Source: Occultella aeris
GTDB lineage: Bacteria; Actinomycetota; Actinomycetes; Actinomycetales; Beutenbergiaceae
Direction: 5' to 3'
Length of the DNA stretch: 64,000 nt
NCBI RefSeq assembly: GCF_902703175.1
Contig: NZ_CACRYJ010000066.1
Span: 1 to 64,000, forward strand
Below are positions 7,695-15,323 of the stretch, piece after piece (the first letter of the stretch is position 1; every line of letters begins with the position of its first letter). The notes under the pieces are model-generated. The model saw only the letters and a program-made list of their open reading frames with translations. It was not told where the DNA came from and searched no databases. Made by a program: the position numbers and the translations under genes.

Positions 7695-10600
7695 TCACTG
7701 GAAGTCGCGAGAAGTGGAGGCGACCCGCAGGCTCAGGGCGGTGATCGAGTCGGCCATCAGGTTCGTCACGCCGTCGGCGGTCTCCACGGTGCCCCGGACC
7801 ACCAGGGCGGCGCTGGTGCGGGCGACCCGCCGGTAGCGGCCCCACAGCCCCTGCGTGCAGATGACGTTCAGCAGGCCGGTCTCGTCCTCGAGGGACAGGA
7901 ACGTCACCCCGCCGGCCGTGGACGGGCGCTGCCGGTGCGTGACCACCCCGGCCACCCGCACCCTCGTGCCGGACCCGGCGCCGGGCACGTCGGTCACCCG
8001 CACCACCCCGCGGGCATCCAGGTCGGTCCGCAGGAACTCGGTGGGGAAGGAGTCCGTGGACACCCCGGTGGCCCAGACATCGGCGACGGCGGTGGTCACC
8101 TCGTCCATGCCCGGCAGGGTGGGCAGGTCGATGCCGACGGCGGTGAACGGCAGCGGCTCCTGCACGGCCCGGAGCAGCTGCTGCCCGTCGCCGGAGCGGA
8201 CCAGGGTGGAGGTGCCGCTCTCGGCGGCCAGGGCGCCGGCGAGCCAGAGCGCCTCCCGGCGGGAGTGCCCGAAGGAGTCGAGCGCACCGGCGGTCGCGAG
8301 CGCCTCGAGCTGGGCGGCGGACAGCCGCACCCGGCGGGCCAGATCGGCGAGGTCGCGCAGCGGCGCGGCGTCCCGGGCCGCGACGATCCGCTCGGCCCCC
8401 TTCTCCCCGATCCCCCGGACCGGGGCGAGCCCGAGGCGCACCACCAGCCCTCCGCCGTCGACCCGCTCCACGCACGCCTGTACCTGCGAGAAGGCGACGT
8501 CCGCACGCTCGACCCGGACCCCTCGCCGTCGGGCATCGGCGACGAGCGACTGCGGCGAGTAGAACCCCATCGGCTGCGCCGCGAGCAGCCCCGCGTAGAA
8601 CGCCTCCGGGTGGTGCACCTTCAGCCATGAACTGGCGTAGACGAGGTAGGCGAACGAGAACGCGTGCGACTCGGGGAACCCGAAGTCGGAGAATGCCTTG
8701 AGCTTGTCGAAGATCTGTTCACCGATCTCGGCGGAGATCCCCTTGACGGCCATCCCGGCGAGCAGGCGGGCGTGCAGGGCCTCCATCTTCTCGGCGGACC
8801 GTTTGGACCCCATCGCCCGGCGCAGCTGGTCCGCCTCGGCGGCGCTGAAATCGGCCACGTCGATCGCGATCTGCATGAGCTGCTCCTGGAACAGCGGCAC
8901 GCCCAAGGTCTTGGACAGGGCAGGCTCGAGCAGCGGGTGCAGATAGGTGATCTCCTCCCGGCCCCTGGCCCGGTTGATGTAGGGGTGCACCGAGTTGCCC
9001 TGGATCGGCCCGGGCCGGATCAGCGCCACCTCCACGACGATGTCGTAGAACTCCCGGGGCTGCAGGCGTGGCAGGGTGGCCATCTGCGCCCGGGACTCCA
9101 CCTGGAACACGCCCACCGTGTCCGCGGCGCAGAGCAGGTCGTACACTTCTGGGTCCTCCTGCGGCAGCGAGTGCAGCCCGACGTCCACCCCCTCGAGGTC
9201 CCGCACCCAGGTGAACGCGAGCCGCAGCGCGGTGAGCATGCCGAGGCCGAGCAGGTCGAACTTCACCAGGCCGGCGTCGGCGCAGTCGTCCTTGTCCCAC
9301 TGCAGCACGGTGCGCCCGGGCATGGTGGCCCACTCCACCGGGCACACGTCGATGACCGGACGGTCACACAGCACCATGCCGCCGGAGTGGATGCCGAGGT
9401 GGCGGGGCAGACGCAGCATCCGCTCGGCCATGTCCACGACCTCCGCGGGGATACCGTCGAGGTCACCGCCCCCGGTAGCGCCGTCGGCCGCGGCGACCGC
9501 CTCCGGGCTCGGGGTCCACGGTCCGTCCCGACGGCGGCGCTCGAGTTCGCTGATCCGCTCGCCGGTGCCATCGGGCGGCGGGCTCGGGCGCAGGCTGCCC
9601 CACCGTTCGATGCCCTTGGACCAGGCGTCCTGCTGCCCTACGTCGTAGCCGAACGCCTTCGCGGCGTCCCGGATCGCCGAGCGCGGCCGGTAGGAGATCA
9701 CGTTCGCCACCTGCGCGGCGTGGGTGCGTCCGTAGCGTTCGTAGACGAACTGGATCACCTCCTCCCGGCGCCGGGACTCGATGTCGACGTCGATGTCCGG
9801 CGGACCGGAGCGGCCCGGGGACAGGAACCGTTCGAACAGCAGCTTGTGCTGCACGGCGTCGACGGCGGTGATGCCGAGGGCGTAGCAGACCGCGGAGTTC
9901 GCGGCGGAGCCGCGGCCCTGGCAGAGGATGTCGTTGCGCCGGCAGAAGTCGACGATCTCGTGCACGATCAGGAAGTACCCGGGGAAGTCCAGGTCGATGA
10001 TGATGTCGAGCTCCCGCTCGATCGTGGCGTACGCGCCGGGCAGCCGCGGCGCCTCCGGCGGGCCGTACCGGTCCAGGGCCCCTTCGTAGGTGAGGTGACG
10101 CAGCCAGGTGGCCTCGGTGTGACCGGGCGGCACCGGGTGCGGAGGCAGGTTCGGTGCCACCAGGCGCAGGTCGAACGCGCACTGCTGTGCCAGTTCCACG
10201 CTCATAGCGACCGCCTCCGGACGGGTGGTGTGCCGGGCGTACATCTCCGCCGGCGCACGCACGTGAGCGGCGCTGGGCGGGAGCCAACCGTCGAGCTCGG
10301 CCAGGGTGGTGCGCGCCCGCACCGCGGCCAGGACGTCCGCGAGGGGCTGGTCCGCGGGACTCGCGCAGTGCACCGCGCCGGTGGCCACCACGGGCAGCCG
10401 GGCGGCCGCGGCGAGCTCGGCGAGCGCGTCGCAGCGCACCGAGTCCAGCGGCGCACCGGAATCGGTGATCTCGACGACCACGTTCTCCGCGCCGAAATGG
10501 TCCACCAGGACGTCCAACTCCCTGCGTGCGGCGGCCAGGTCGAACCGCCCGGGCTCGGGCTCGAGGGCCCGGCGCACCGCGCCCTTGCGGCAGCCGGTCA

Positions 10601-11009
10601 GCACGAGCCAGTTCCCAGCGGCGAGGTCGGCGAGCTCACCGAGCCGATAGTGCGCCTCCCCCTTCTTCCCGCTGGCCAGGTGGGCGTTCGCGATCGACCG
10701 GGACAGCCGCCGGTACCCCTCGGCCCCGCGGGCCAGGACGAGCAGGTGGGTGCCCGGCGGGTCCGGCATCCCGGTGGGACGCACGGGTGCGTCCAGGCTC
10801 AGTTCCGCCCCGTACAGGGTGGGCAGCTCCAGGGTGCGGGCGGCCTCGGCGAACCGGACCACTCCGTAGAGGCCGTTGTGATCGGTGATCGCCATCGCGG
10901 ACAGGCCGAGCCCTGCGGCTTCGATCGCCAGTTCCTCGGGTTGGCTGGCGCCGTCGAGGAAGCTGAACGCCGAGTGGGCGTGCAGTTCAGCGTAGCCGGA
11001 TGCGAACAT
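7695..11009 (-). CDS. dnaE2: error-prone DNA polymerase III alpha subunit DnaE2 (ImuC)
   Basis: A 1104-residue C-family polymerase that performs mutagenic translesion synthesis together with ImuA' and ImuB. Order of domains: PHP domain (YAELHAHSAFSFLDGA at the start, metal-binding histidines), palm and fingers with the acidic catalytic motif 'PDIDVDIESRRREEVI' (about residues 385-400), helix-hairpin-helix, and a C-terminal OB domain. The C-terminal clamp and tau regions of DnaE1 are absent, as in DnaE2. ATG 11009 is supported by alignment start and by TAGAAT 13 nt upstream (leaderless). A LexA box overlaps that start codon. The last base lies one nucleotide from the convergent AI-2E-family gene. 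Confidence 0.93.
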   Translation of the reverse strand: MFASGYAELHAHSAFSFLDGASQPEELAIEAAGLGLSAMAITDHNGLYGVVRFAEAARTLELPTLYGAELSLDAPVRPTGMPDPPGTHLLVLARGAEGYRRLSRSIANAHLASGKKGEAHYRLGELADLAAGNWLVLTGCRKGAVRRALEPEPGRFDLAAARRELDVLVDHFGAENVVVEITDSGAPLDSVRCDALAELAAAARLPVVATGAVHCASPADQPLADVLAAVRARTTLAELDGWLPPSAAHVRAPAEMYARHTTRPEAVAMSVELAQQCAFDLRLVAPNLPPHPVPPGHTEATWLRHLTYEGALDRYGPPEAPRLPGAYATIERELDIIIDLDFPGYFLIVHEIVDFCRRNDILCQGRGSAANSAVCYALGITAVDAVQHKLLFERFLSPGRSGPPDIDVDIESRRREEVIQFVYERYGRTHAAQVANVISYRPRSAIRDAAKAFGYDVGQQDAWSKGIERWGSLRPSPPPDGTGERISELERRRRDGPWTPSPEAVAAADGATGGGDLDGIPAEVVDMAERMLRLPRHLGIHSGGMVLCDRPVIDVCPVEWATMPGRTVLQWDKDDCADAGLVKFDLLGLGMLTALRLAFTWVRDLEGVDVGLHSLPQEDPEVYDLLCAADTVGVFQVESRAQMATLPRLQPREFYDIVVEVALIRPGPIQGNSVHPYINRARGREEITYLHPLLEPALSKTLGVPLFQEQLMQIAIDVADFSAAEADQLRRAMGSKRSAEKMEALHARLLAGMAVKGISAEIGEQIFDKLKAFSDFGFPESHAFSFAYLVYASSWLKVHHPEAFYAGLLAAQPMGFYSPQSLVADARRRGVRVERADVAFSQVQACVERVDGGGLVVRLGLAPVRGIGEKGAERIVAARDAAPLRDLADLARRVRLSAAQLEALATAGALDSFGHSRREALWLAGALAAESGTSTLVRSGDGQQLLRAVQEPLPFTAVGIDLPTLPGMDEVTTAVADVWATGVSTDSFPTEFLRTDLDARGVVRVTDVPGAGSGTRVRVAGVVTHRQRPSTAGGVTFLSLEDETGLLNVICTQGLWGRYRRVARTSAALVVRGTVETADGVTNLMADSITALSLRVASTSRDFQ

Positions 11010-11016
11010 GTGTTCG
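11003..11016. promoter_or_regulatory. LexA (SOS) box overlapping the dnaE2 start codon
   Basis: CGAACATGTGTTCG is a perfect palindrome that matches the actinobacterial LexA consensus TCGAAC-N4-GTTCGA at eleven of twelve arm positions when one flanking base is added on each side. The ATG of dnaE2 (11009-11007) lies inside it and the -10 box directly beside it, so bound LexA would cover the transcription start. Confidence 0.85.
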
Positions 11017-11022
11017 ATTCTA
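11017..11022 (-). promoter_or_regulatory. -10 box TAGAAT of dnaE2
   Basis: TAGAAT on the minus strand, first base 13 nt before ATG 11009. It abuts the LexA box and leaves no room for a ribosome binding site. Confidence 0.6.
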
Positions 11023-11143
11023 CCTCGCCTGGATGCTGGCCGCTCGGTCGACCGGAGCCAGGGCGAGCACCATCGCGACACCAGGTCGAGCGGGCGCGAT
11101 TACGCTCCACGGGAACATCCGTGCGTGTCCCGCTCGCCGTCCG

Positions 11144-11149
11144 TAGGCT
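11144..11149 (+). promoter_or_regulatory. -10 box TAGGCT of the PopR/ClgR-like gene
   Basis: TAGGCT starts 13 nt before ATG 11157. No Shine-Dalgarno; leaderless pattern. Confidence 0.55.
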
Positions 11150-11156
11150 GCCCGAC

Positions 11157-11639
11157 ATGGGACAGGTCATCGACTTCGCGACCCACCAAGCGATGCGGGC
11201 GGCACGAGCCGCGCCGCCTGTGGAGTCGCGGCCGTCCCGCGACCGACCCGAGCTGACCCGAGCCGAGCATGACCAACCGGTACCCGACCGCCGAACCTCG
11301 CCGTCGGGCACCACGCCCCCGCCGTCGACCGTCCCAGCGGTCGACGAGCCGGAGCCGCGCCCGCGCCCCGCCGTGCAGCCCCGCCCGCTGCTCTGGCGCG
11401 AGGCCGTCGGTCACGAACTGCGCGCCGAACGCCACGAACAGGGTCGCACCCAGGGTGACGTGGCGTCGGTGGCTGGGGTCTCCACGCAGTACCTGTCCGA
11501 GGTCGAACGCGGCCGCAAGGAGCCGTCCTCGGAGATCCTCGAGGCGATCGGCAGCTCGCTCGGCCTGGAACTGGCCGTGCTGACCGGCCGGGTCTCCCGC
11601 TCGCTCGCCTCGAGCACCCCCGTACTCCTCGCGGCCTGA
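11157..11639 (+). CDS. XRE-family regulator, PopR/ClgR-like, C-terminal Ala-Ala
   Basis: A 160-residue protein. The first 75 residues are polar and proline-rich, then comes a Cro/C1-type helix-turn-helix (ELRAERHEQGRTQGDVA, recognition part GVSTQYLSEVERGRKEPSS, about residues 85-130). It ends ...STPVLLAA. In Streptomyces, the related activators PopR and ClgR control clpP operons; PopR is destroyed by ClpP1P2 through two C-terminal alanines (known). Here the same terminal Ala-Ala, the similar HTH, and a clpP pair 1.6 kb away with a matching operator fit that circuit. Assignment to PopR rather than ClgR is inference. Confidence 0.8.
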   Translation: MGQVIDFATHQAMRAARAAPPVESRPSRDRPELTRAEHDQPVPDRRTSPSGTTPPPSTVPAVDEPEPRPRPAVQPRPLLWREAVGHELRAERHEQGRTQGDVASVAGVSTQYLSEVERGRKEPSSEILEAIGSSLGLELAVLTGRVSRSLASSTPVLLAA

Positions 11640-11656
11640 GACAGCCGGAGGAGCAG

Positions 11657-12079
11657 ATGTTGCGCATCGACACCCGCACCGACCTCGGCGCGCGCGTCAG
11701 CGCGCGCCTCACCGGCGAGACCGTCGCCTGGCTCACCACGATCTCACCGTCGCTCGTGCCGCAGCCCGTGCCTGTCTGGTTCACCTGGACCGGCTCGCAG
11801 CTCCTTGTAGCGAGCCAGCCCGGCACCCACAAGGTGCGCAACATCGCTGCGCGACCCGGCGTGAGCGTCTCGCTCAACAGCACCCCGAGCGGCGGCGACG
11901 TCGTCGTGCTGACCGGCACCGCCGCCGTCGACCCCGGACCGCTGACCGGCTCGGAACTCGCGGCCTACGACGCGAAGTACACCACGGACATCCAGGGCCT
12001 GGGCATGACGTCGGATGACTTCCACGCCGACTACTCGCAGGTGGTCCGCGTCAGCGTGACGCGACTGCGCGGGTTCTGA
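11657..12079 (+). CDS. PPOX-class F420-dependent oxidoreductase, Rv3369-like (TIGR03667-type)
   Basis: A 140-residue split-barrel flavin-type protein of the pyridoxamine-oxidase fold. Recognisable parts: the [23 protein letters not shown] strand block, the [11 protein letters not shown] phosphate-binding loop and the C-terminal [10 protein letters not shown]. Mycobacterial relatives use cofactor F420 and their substrates are mostly unknown. ATG 11657 has GGAGGAG upstream and follows the XRE gene by 17 bases, so the two form a likely operon. Its 3' end overlaps the 3' end of the convergent clpP gene by 29 bp, which is unusual. Confidence 0.82.
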   Translation: MLRIDTRTDLGARVSARLTGETVAWLTTISPSLVPQPVPVWFTWTGSQLLVASQPGTHKVRNIAARPGVSVSLNSTPSGGDVVVLTGTAAVDPGPLTGSELAAYDAKYTTDIQGLGMTSDDFHADYSQVVRVSVTRLRGF

Positions 12080-12659
12080 CGGCGACCACCTCGTCCACCA
12101 GGTGGTAGTCCACCGCCTGCGGCGCCGTGAAGATCCGGTCCCGCGAGGTGTCCTCGGCCAGCCGCCCGACGTTCTGCCCGGTGTGCTGGGACAGGATCTC
12201 GTCCACCTCGGCGCGCATCCGGGCGATCTCCGCCGCCTGGATGCGCAGGTCCGGCAGCGCACCCTGCCCGCCCATCGACGGCGGGTGCAACAGCACCCGG
12301 GCGTGTGGGAGCACCCCGCGCCGGCCCGGCTCCCCGGCCGCCAGCAGGACCGCAGCGGACGACGCTGCCTGACCAACGCAGATCGTCGCGACCGGTGCCC
12401 GGACGAACTGCATGGTGTCGTAGATCGCGAGCATCGCGGTGACCGAGCCGCCGGGTGAGTTGATGTAGAGGTTGATCTCGCCGTCGGGGTCGACCGACTC
12501 GAGATGGATCAGCTGGGCGATGACCGTGTTCGCCACACCGTCGTCGATCTCGGTGCCGAGGAACACGATGCGATCCGAGAGCAGTCGGGAGTAGACGTCC
12601 GCCGCCCGCTCCCCCGAGGTGGTCCGCTCGATGACGCTGGGGATCGTGTACTGGCTCAT
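12051..12659 (-). CDS. clpP: ATP-dependent Clp protease proteolytic subunit (second of pair)
   Basis: A 202-residue ClpP serine protease. The catalytic triad is visible: Ser in [14 protein letters not shown], His in [11 protein letters not shown], Asp in [12 protein letters not shown]. It assembles into heptameric rings with a Clp/Hsp100 ATPase. It is the distal gene of a two-gene operon; its ATG shares one base with the stop of the upstream clpP (TGATG), indicating coupling. The pairing resembles clpP3-clpP4 of Streptomyces and suggests mixed double rings. It overlaps the convergent PPOX gene by 29 bp. clpX is not adjacent, unlike the housekeeping clpP1P2 locus in many actinobacteria. Confidence 0.92.
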   Translation of the reverse strand: MSQYTIPSVIERTTSGERAADVYSRLLSDRIVFLGTEIDDGVANTVIAQLIHLESVDPDGEINLYINSPGGSVTAMLAIYDTMQFVRAPVATICVGQAASSAAVLLAAGEPGRRGVLPHARVLLHPPSMGGQGALPDLRIQAAEIARMRAEVDEILSQHTGQNVGRLAEDTSRDRIFTAPQAVDYHLVDEVVAVRTRAVASR

Positions 12660-13264
12660 CAAAACTGCCCTCCCAACCCGGCGCGACGGGCCCGAACGGG
12701 CATCACGTCGCCGACGTCGCGCACGATCGCGTCCACGAAGCCGTACTCGTGGGCCTCCTCGGCGGTGAACCACCGGTCCCGGTCGGAGTCCGCCTCGATG
12801 CGCTGCAGCGGCTGCCCGGTGTGTTCGGCGATGAGGGAGAGCATGACCGAGCGGGTGTGCTCGAGGTTCTCCGCCTGGATCGCGATGTCCACCGCCGTAC
12901 CCTGCAGCCCGGCGGAGCCCTGGTGCATCAGGATCCGCGCGTGCGGCAGCGCGTACCGCTTGCCGGGCGTGCCCGCGGAGAGCAGGAACTGGCCCATGCT
13001 CGCGGCCAGGCCCATCGCTACCGTGGCGACGTCGTTGGGGATCAGCCGCATCGTGTCGTACATGGCGAGCCCGGCCGAGACCGATCCACCCGGCGAGTTG
13101 ATGAGCAGGGTGATGTCCGCCTTCGGGTCCTGGGCGGAGAGCAGCAGGAGCTGGCTGGTGATGCGGGCGGCGACGTCGTCGTCCACCTCAGTGCCGATGG
13201 CGATGACGCGGTGTTGCATGAGACCGTCCGCCAGGCGGTCGTCGAGTCTGGTCCCTTCGGACAT
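12659..13264 (-). CDS. clpP: ATP-dependent Clp protease proteolytic subunit (first of pair)
   Basis: A 201-residue ClpP paralogue with intact triad: Ser in [14 protein letters not shown], His in [14 protein letters not shown], Asp in [15 protein letters not shown]. It is the first gene of the clpP operon; ATG 13264 is preceded by GAAGGGAG. Upstream lie a -10-like CAGGCT near 13300-13295 (minus strand) and, further upstream, the GATCTGCT-GTG-AGCAGATC palindrome in a position suited to an activator. The sequence differs strongly from its partner, as expected for subunits forming distinct rings. It is divergent from the VOC-family gene across a 187-base regulatory gap. Confidence 0.92.
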   Translation of the reverse strand: MSEGTRLDDRLADGLMQHRVIAIGTEVDDDVAARITSQLLLLSAQDPKADITLLINSPGGSVSAGLAMYDTMRLIPNDVATVAMGLAASMGQFLLSAGTPGKRYALPHARILMHQGSAGLQGTAVDIAIQAENLEHTRSVMLSLIAEHTGQPLQRIEADSDRDRWFTAEEAHEYGFVDAIVRDVGDVMPVRARRAGLGGQF

Positions 13265-13341
13265 GGCAGGCTCCCTTCGTGGGTTGGTCCGTTCAGCCTG
13301 CGCCGCTCACGCGTCGGTCGGGTTCGATGCGCCCGACGGCG

Positions 13342-13360
13342 GATCTGCTGTGAGCAGATC
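13342..13360. promoter_or_regulatory. PopR-like operator upstream of clpP pair
   Basis: GATCTGCT-GTG-AGCAGATC is a perfect 8-bp inverted repeat with a 3-base spacer. It resembles the PopR site described upstream of Streptomyces clpP3-clpP4 (TTCTGCC-3N-GGCAGAA) in core bases and spacer length. It sits about 40 bases upstream of the proposed clpP -10 box. Confidence 0.6.
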
Positions 13361-13372
13361 GGTGCGCCCAGC

Positions 13373-13387
13373 GCTGCTGGTAGCGGC
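13373..13387. promoter_or_regulatory. second, degenerate PopR-like half-palindrome
   Basis: GCTGCT-GGT-AGCGGC has the same 3-base spacer and one mismatch between its six-base arms. Its centre is 29 bp (about three helical turns) from the centre of the perfect site. Confidence 0.35.
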
Positions 13388-13389
13388 CA

Positions 13390-13405
13390 GGTACTGACCT
13401 GTACC
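13390..13405. promoter_or_regulatory. inverted repeat GGTAC-N6-GTACC before VOC gene
   Basis: Five-base arms flanking TGACCT lie just upstream of a possible -10 (TAGCGT, 13411-13416) for the VOC-family gene. A repressor site is possible; the short arms make chance occurrence quite likely. Confidence 0.25.
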
Positions 13406-13451
13406 GCCCCTAGCGTGGTCGGTACGTTGTCGATCGACCGAGGAGCCCGCC

Positions 13452-13934
13452 ATGACCACACCCAGCACCGTCCCCGACGGCTACCACACCGTGAATCCGT
13501 GGTTGATCAACGCGCGCACGGCCGAGGTGATCGACTTCCTGGTGGATGTCTTCGAGGCCACCGAACGCGGCCGCGTCGAGGTCGACGGCGTCATCGGGCA
13601 CGCCGAGGTGCAGGTCGGCGACTCCGTGATCATGATGTTCGACTCCCCACCCACCTGGCCTCCGACCCCCTGCTTCCTGCGGTTCTACGTGCCGGACGAT
13701 GCCGCCGTGCACCGACGGGCCATCGCGGCCGGTGCGCGGGTGATCACCGAGCCGACCGAGATGTTCTGGGGGGACCGAACCAGCAGGATCGCGGACCCGT
13801 TCGGCAACCTGTACTGGATCCACCAGCACGTGGCCGACGTCGACGAGGCCGAGGCCGCGCGCCGGATGACCCTGCCGCGCTTCCAGGAGGCGATGGCCTC
13901 CGTACAGTCGGTGGAGTTCCACCCGGGACGCTGA
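13452..13934 (+). CDS. VOC-family protein (glyoxalase/PhnB-like)
   Basis: A 160-residue vicinal-oxygen-chelate protein with two beta-alpha-beta-beta-beta halves: INARTAEVIDFLVDVFEATE, then GHAEVQVGDSVIMMFDS, and the C-terminal RTSRIADPFGNLYWIHQ. The second half closes with the usual DPFGN...W/H motif. Members are lyases, dioxygenases or antibiotic-binding proteins; no activity can be assigned. ATG 13452 is preceded by GAGGAG. A TAGCGT -10 candidate lies about 40 bases upstream, so this gene has a short leader rather than being leaderless. Confidence 0.82.
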   Translation: MTTPSTVPDGYHTVNPWLINARTAEVIDFLVDVFEATERGRVEVDGVIGHAEVQVGDSVIMMFDSPPTWPPTPCFLRFYVPDDAAVHRRAIAAGARVITEPTEMFWGDRTSRIADPFGNLYWIHQHVADVDEAEAARRMTLPRFQEAMASVQSVEFHPGR

Positions 13935-13941
13935 TGTCCGC

Positions 13942-14373
13942 TCAGCTCCTGCCGTGGACGGTGGCCGAGCAGGCGCCGCCCTGGACGCACACCTGCAGAC
14001 CGAGCTCCCTGTTCGGTGGGACGTCCAGGTACAGCGTCTGGGTTCCGGGACCGGCACCGAGGAACACCTGTGGACCCTCACTCTCGATCCAGACGTAGGC
14101 GAGCACAGGTGCGCCGTCGTCGGCGTTGTCGACCAGGACCAGCCGGCCCGGATCCGGCCGGAGCTCGGCACGGTACCCGACCGCGCCGTCGGGGTCGCTC
14201 AGGCCCACGACGACGGCGCCGGCCGGCTCGGCGGACGACGTCACGGTCGACGTCGAGACCCAGTCGACGCGGTCGTTGCGCTCCACCCCGTACGTCCCCG
14301 TCAGCAGCATGACTCCCGTCAAGGTGGTGAGGCCGGCCCAGCTCGCTCGGCGCGCGGCCACGATCATCGACAT
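13942..14373 (-). CDS. secreted hypothetical protein
   Basis: A 143-residue protein not recognised beyond its export signal. Residues 1-30 form a signal peptide (basic start, hydrophobic WAGLTTLTGVMLLTGTYG, no lipobox). The mature part is acidic and beta-rich (GAVVVGLSDPDGA, RLVLVDNADDG, TLYLDVPPN) and ends with two cysteines (VCVQGGAC) that could form a disulfide outside the cell. ATG 14373 has GAGGGGA upstream. It is convergent with the VOC gene, eight bases apart. Confidence 0.65.
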   Translation of the reverse strand: MSMIVAARRASWAGLTTLTGVMLLTGTYGVERNDRVDWVSTSTVTSSAEPAGAVVVGLSDPDGAVGYRAELRPDPGRLVLVDNADDGAPVLAYVWIESEGPQVFLGAGPGTQTLYLDVPPNRELGLQVCVQGGACSATVHGRS

Positions 14374-14455
14374 AGTCGTCCCCTCGTCCGTGGTCGCGTC
14401 GGGCGACCGTCGGCGTCAAGACTCCCCCGACCTGCTTACATCGCGCTTTCATGCC

Positions 14456-14461
14456 TAGGCT
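14456..14461 (+). promoter_or_regulatory. -10 box TAGGCT of the deazaflavin-type reductase
   Basis: TAGGCT starts 11 nt before ATG 14467; no Shine-Dalgarno between. Confidence 0.5.
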
Positions 14462-14466
14462 GATCC

Positions 14467-14919
14467 ATGCGCAAGATCCCCCGCGTGATCGCCCGTGCCC
14501 CGATCCCCATGTTCCGCCTCGGTCTCGGCGGGCTGCTCAGCAAGCGGTTCGTGATGCTTGAGCACCGCGGACGCAGGAGTGGGCTGATCCGGGAAGTGGT
14601 GCTGGAGACGATCAAGATCGACGGGGACATCGTCTACGTCATCTCCGGGTACGGGTGGACGTCCCAGTGGCTGCGCAACGTCAAGGCCGATCCGCGGGTA
14701 CGGATGTGGTCCGGATGGGGCACCGGCGTGAGTGCGATCGCCCGGATCCTCGATCCGGTGGAGGGTCGCATCGTCCTGGACGACTACCGGAAGCGGCACC
14801 CGGGCACGGTGCGCACGCTGGCCAAGGGCCTGGGCATCGAGGGGTTCACCGTCGACGGCCCGCTGCCCGAGGACATCGCGGAGCGGATGCCGTTGGTGCG
14901 GCTCCGGCCGCGACGCTGA
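14467..14919 (+). CDS. nitroreductase-family deazaflavin-dependent oxidoreductase (DDN-like)
   Basis: A 150-residue protein of the Ddn/FDOR-B split-barrel group that uses F420 (deazaflavin). Visible: FVMLEHRGRRSGLIREVVLE near the start, then VISGYGWTSQWLRNVKADPRV, the F420-phosphate binding block, and WSGWGTGVSAIARIL. Mycobacterial members reduce quinones and nitroimidazoles; the physiological substrate here is unknown. The start at ATG 14467 agrees with the leaderless TAGGCT box. Confidence 0.85.
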   Translation: MRKIPRVIARAPIPMFRLGLGGLLSKRFVMLEHRGRRSGLIREVVLETIKIDGDIVYVISGYGWTSQWLRNVKADPRVRMWSGWGTGVSAIARILDPVEGRIVLDDYRKRHPGTVRTLAKGLGIEGFTVDGPLPEDIAERMPLVRLRPRR

Positions 14920-14948
14920 GCAGCGCCGTCCCGGACACGCACCCGCGG

Positions 14949-15323
14949 TCAGTCGGGGACGACGTCCGTGAGCGTCCTCAGCAGGTGGTGCCTCCACCAG
15001 GCGTAGTCGTGCCCGCCGGTGACCACGCACAGACCCACCGCTCCTGCGGCGCAGGCGGCGTCGAAGTGTTCGGCCTGGTCGACCATGGTGCCCTCGTCGG
15101 TGCCCGCCTGGAGGTGGAACCGCGCCTGCGGGCGCCCGAGCTCGCCTGCACGCAGGCGGCGCACCAGGTCGCCGGGGACCGGGTTGTGACGCCGCGGCTC
15201 ATCGCCGTCGGTGAACCAGAACGACCCGGACTGGACGATCGCCGTCGCAGCCAGGTCTGGCCGTGCCAGCGTGACACCGGCGGCCGCCAGCCCACCGAAG
15301 CTCTGGCCGCCTGACGACGTGGT
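14949..15323 (-). pseudogene. decayed Fes-like esterase, C-terminal remnant without a start
   Basis: Reading the minus strand directly after the TGA of the META-domain gene gives SGGQSFGGLAAAG (nucleophile elbow G-Q-S-F-G-G), a SGSFWF stretch, then FHLQAGTDEGTMVDQ and GGHDYAWWRHHL (catalytic-His region). This is the C-terminal third of an enterochelin-esterase-like alpha/beta hydrolase. No ATG, GTG or TTG precedes the nucleophile; the first possible start, GTG 15164, would remove it. About 250 residues of the usual N-terminus are missing, replaced by the neighbouring gene in the same frame. A cut by deletion is the simplest reading. Confidence 0.7.
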
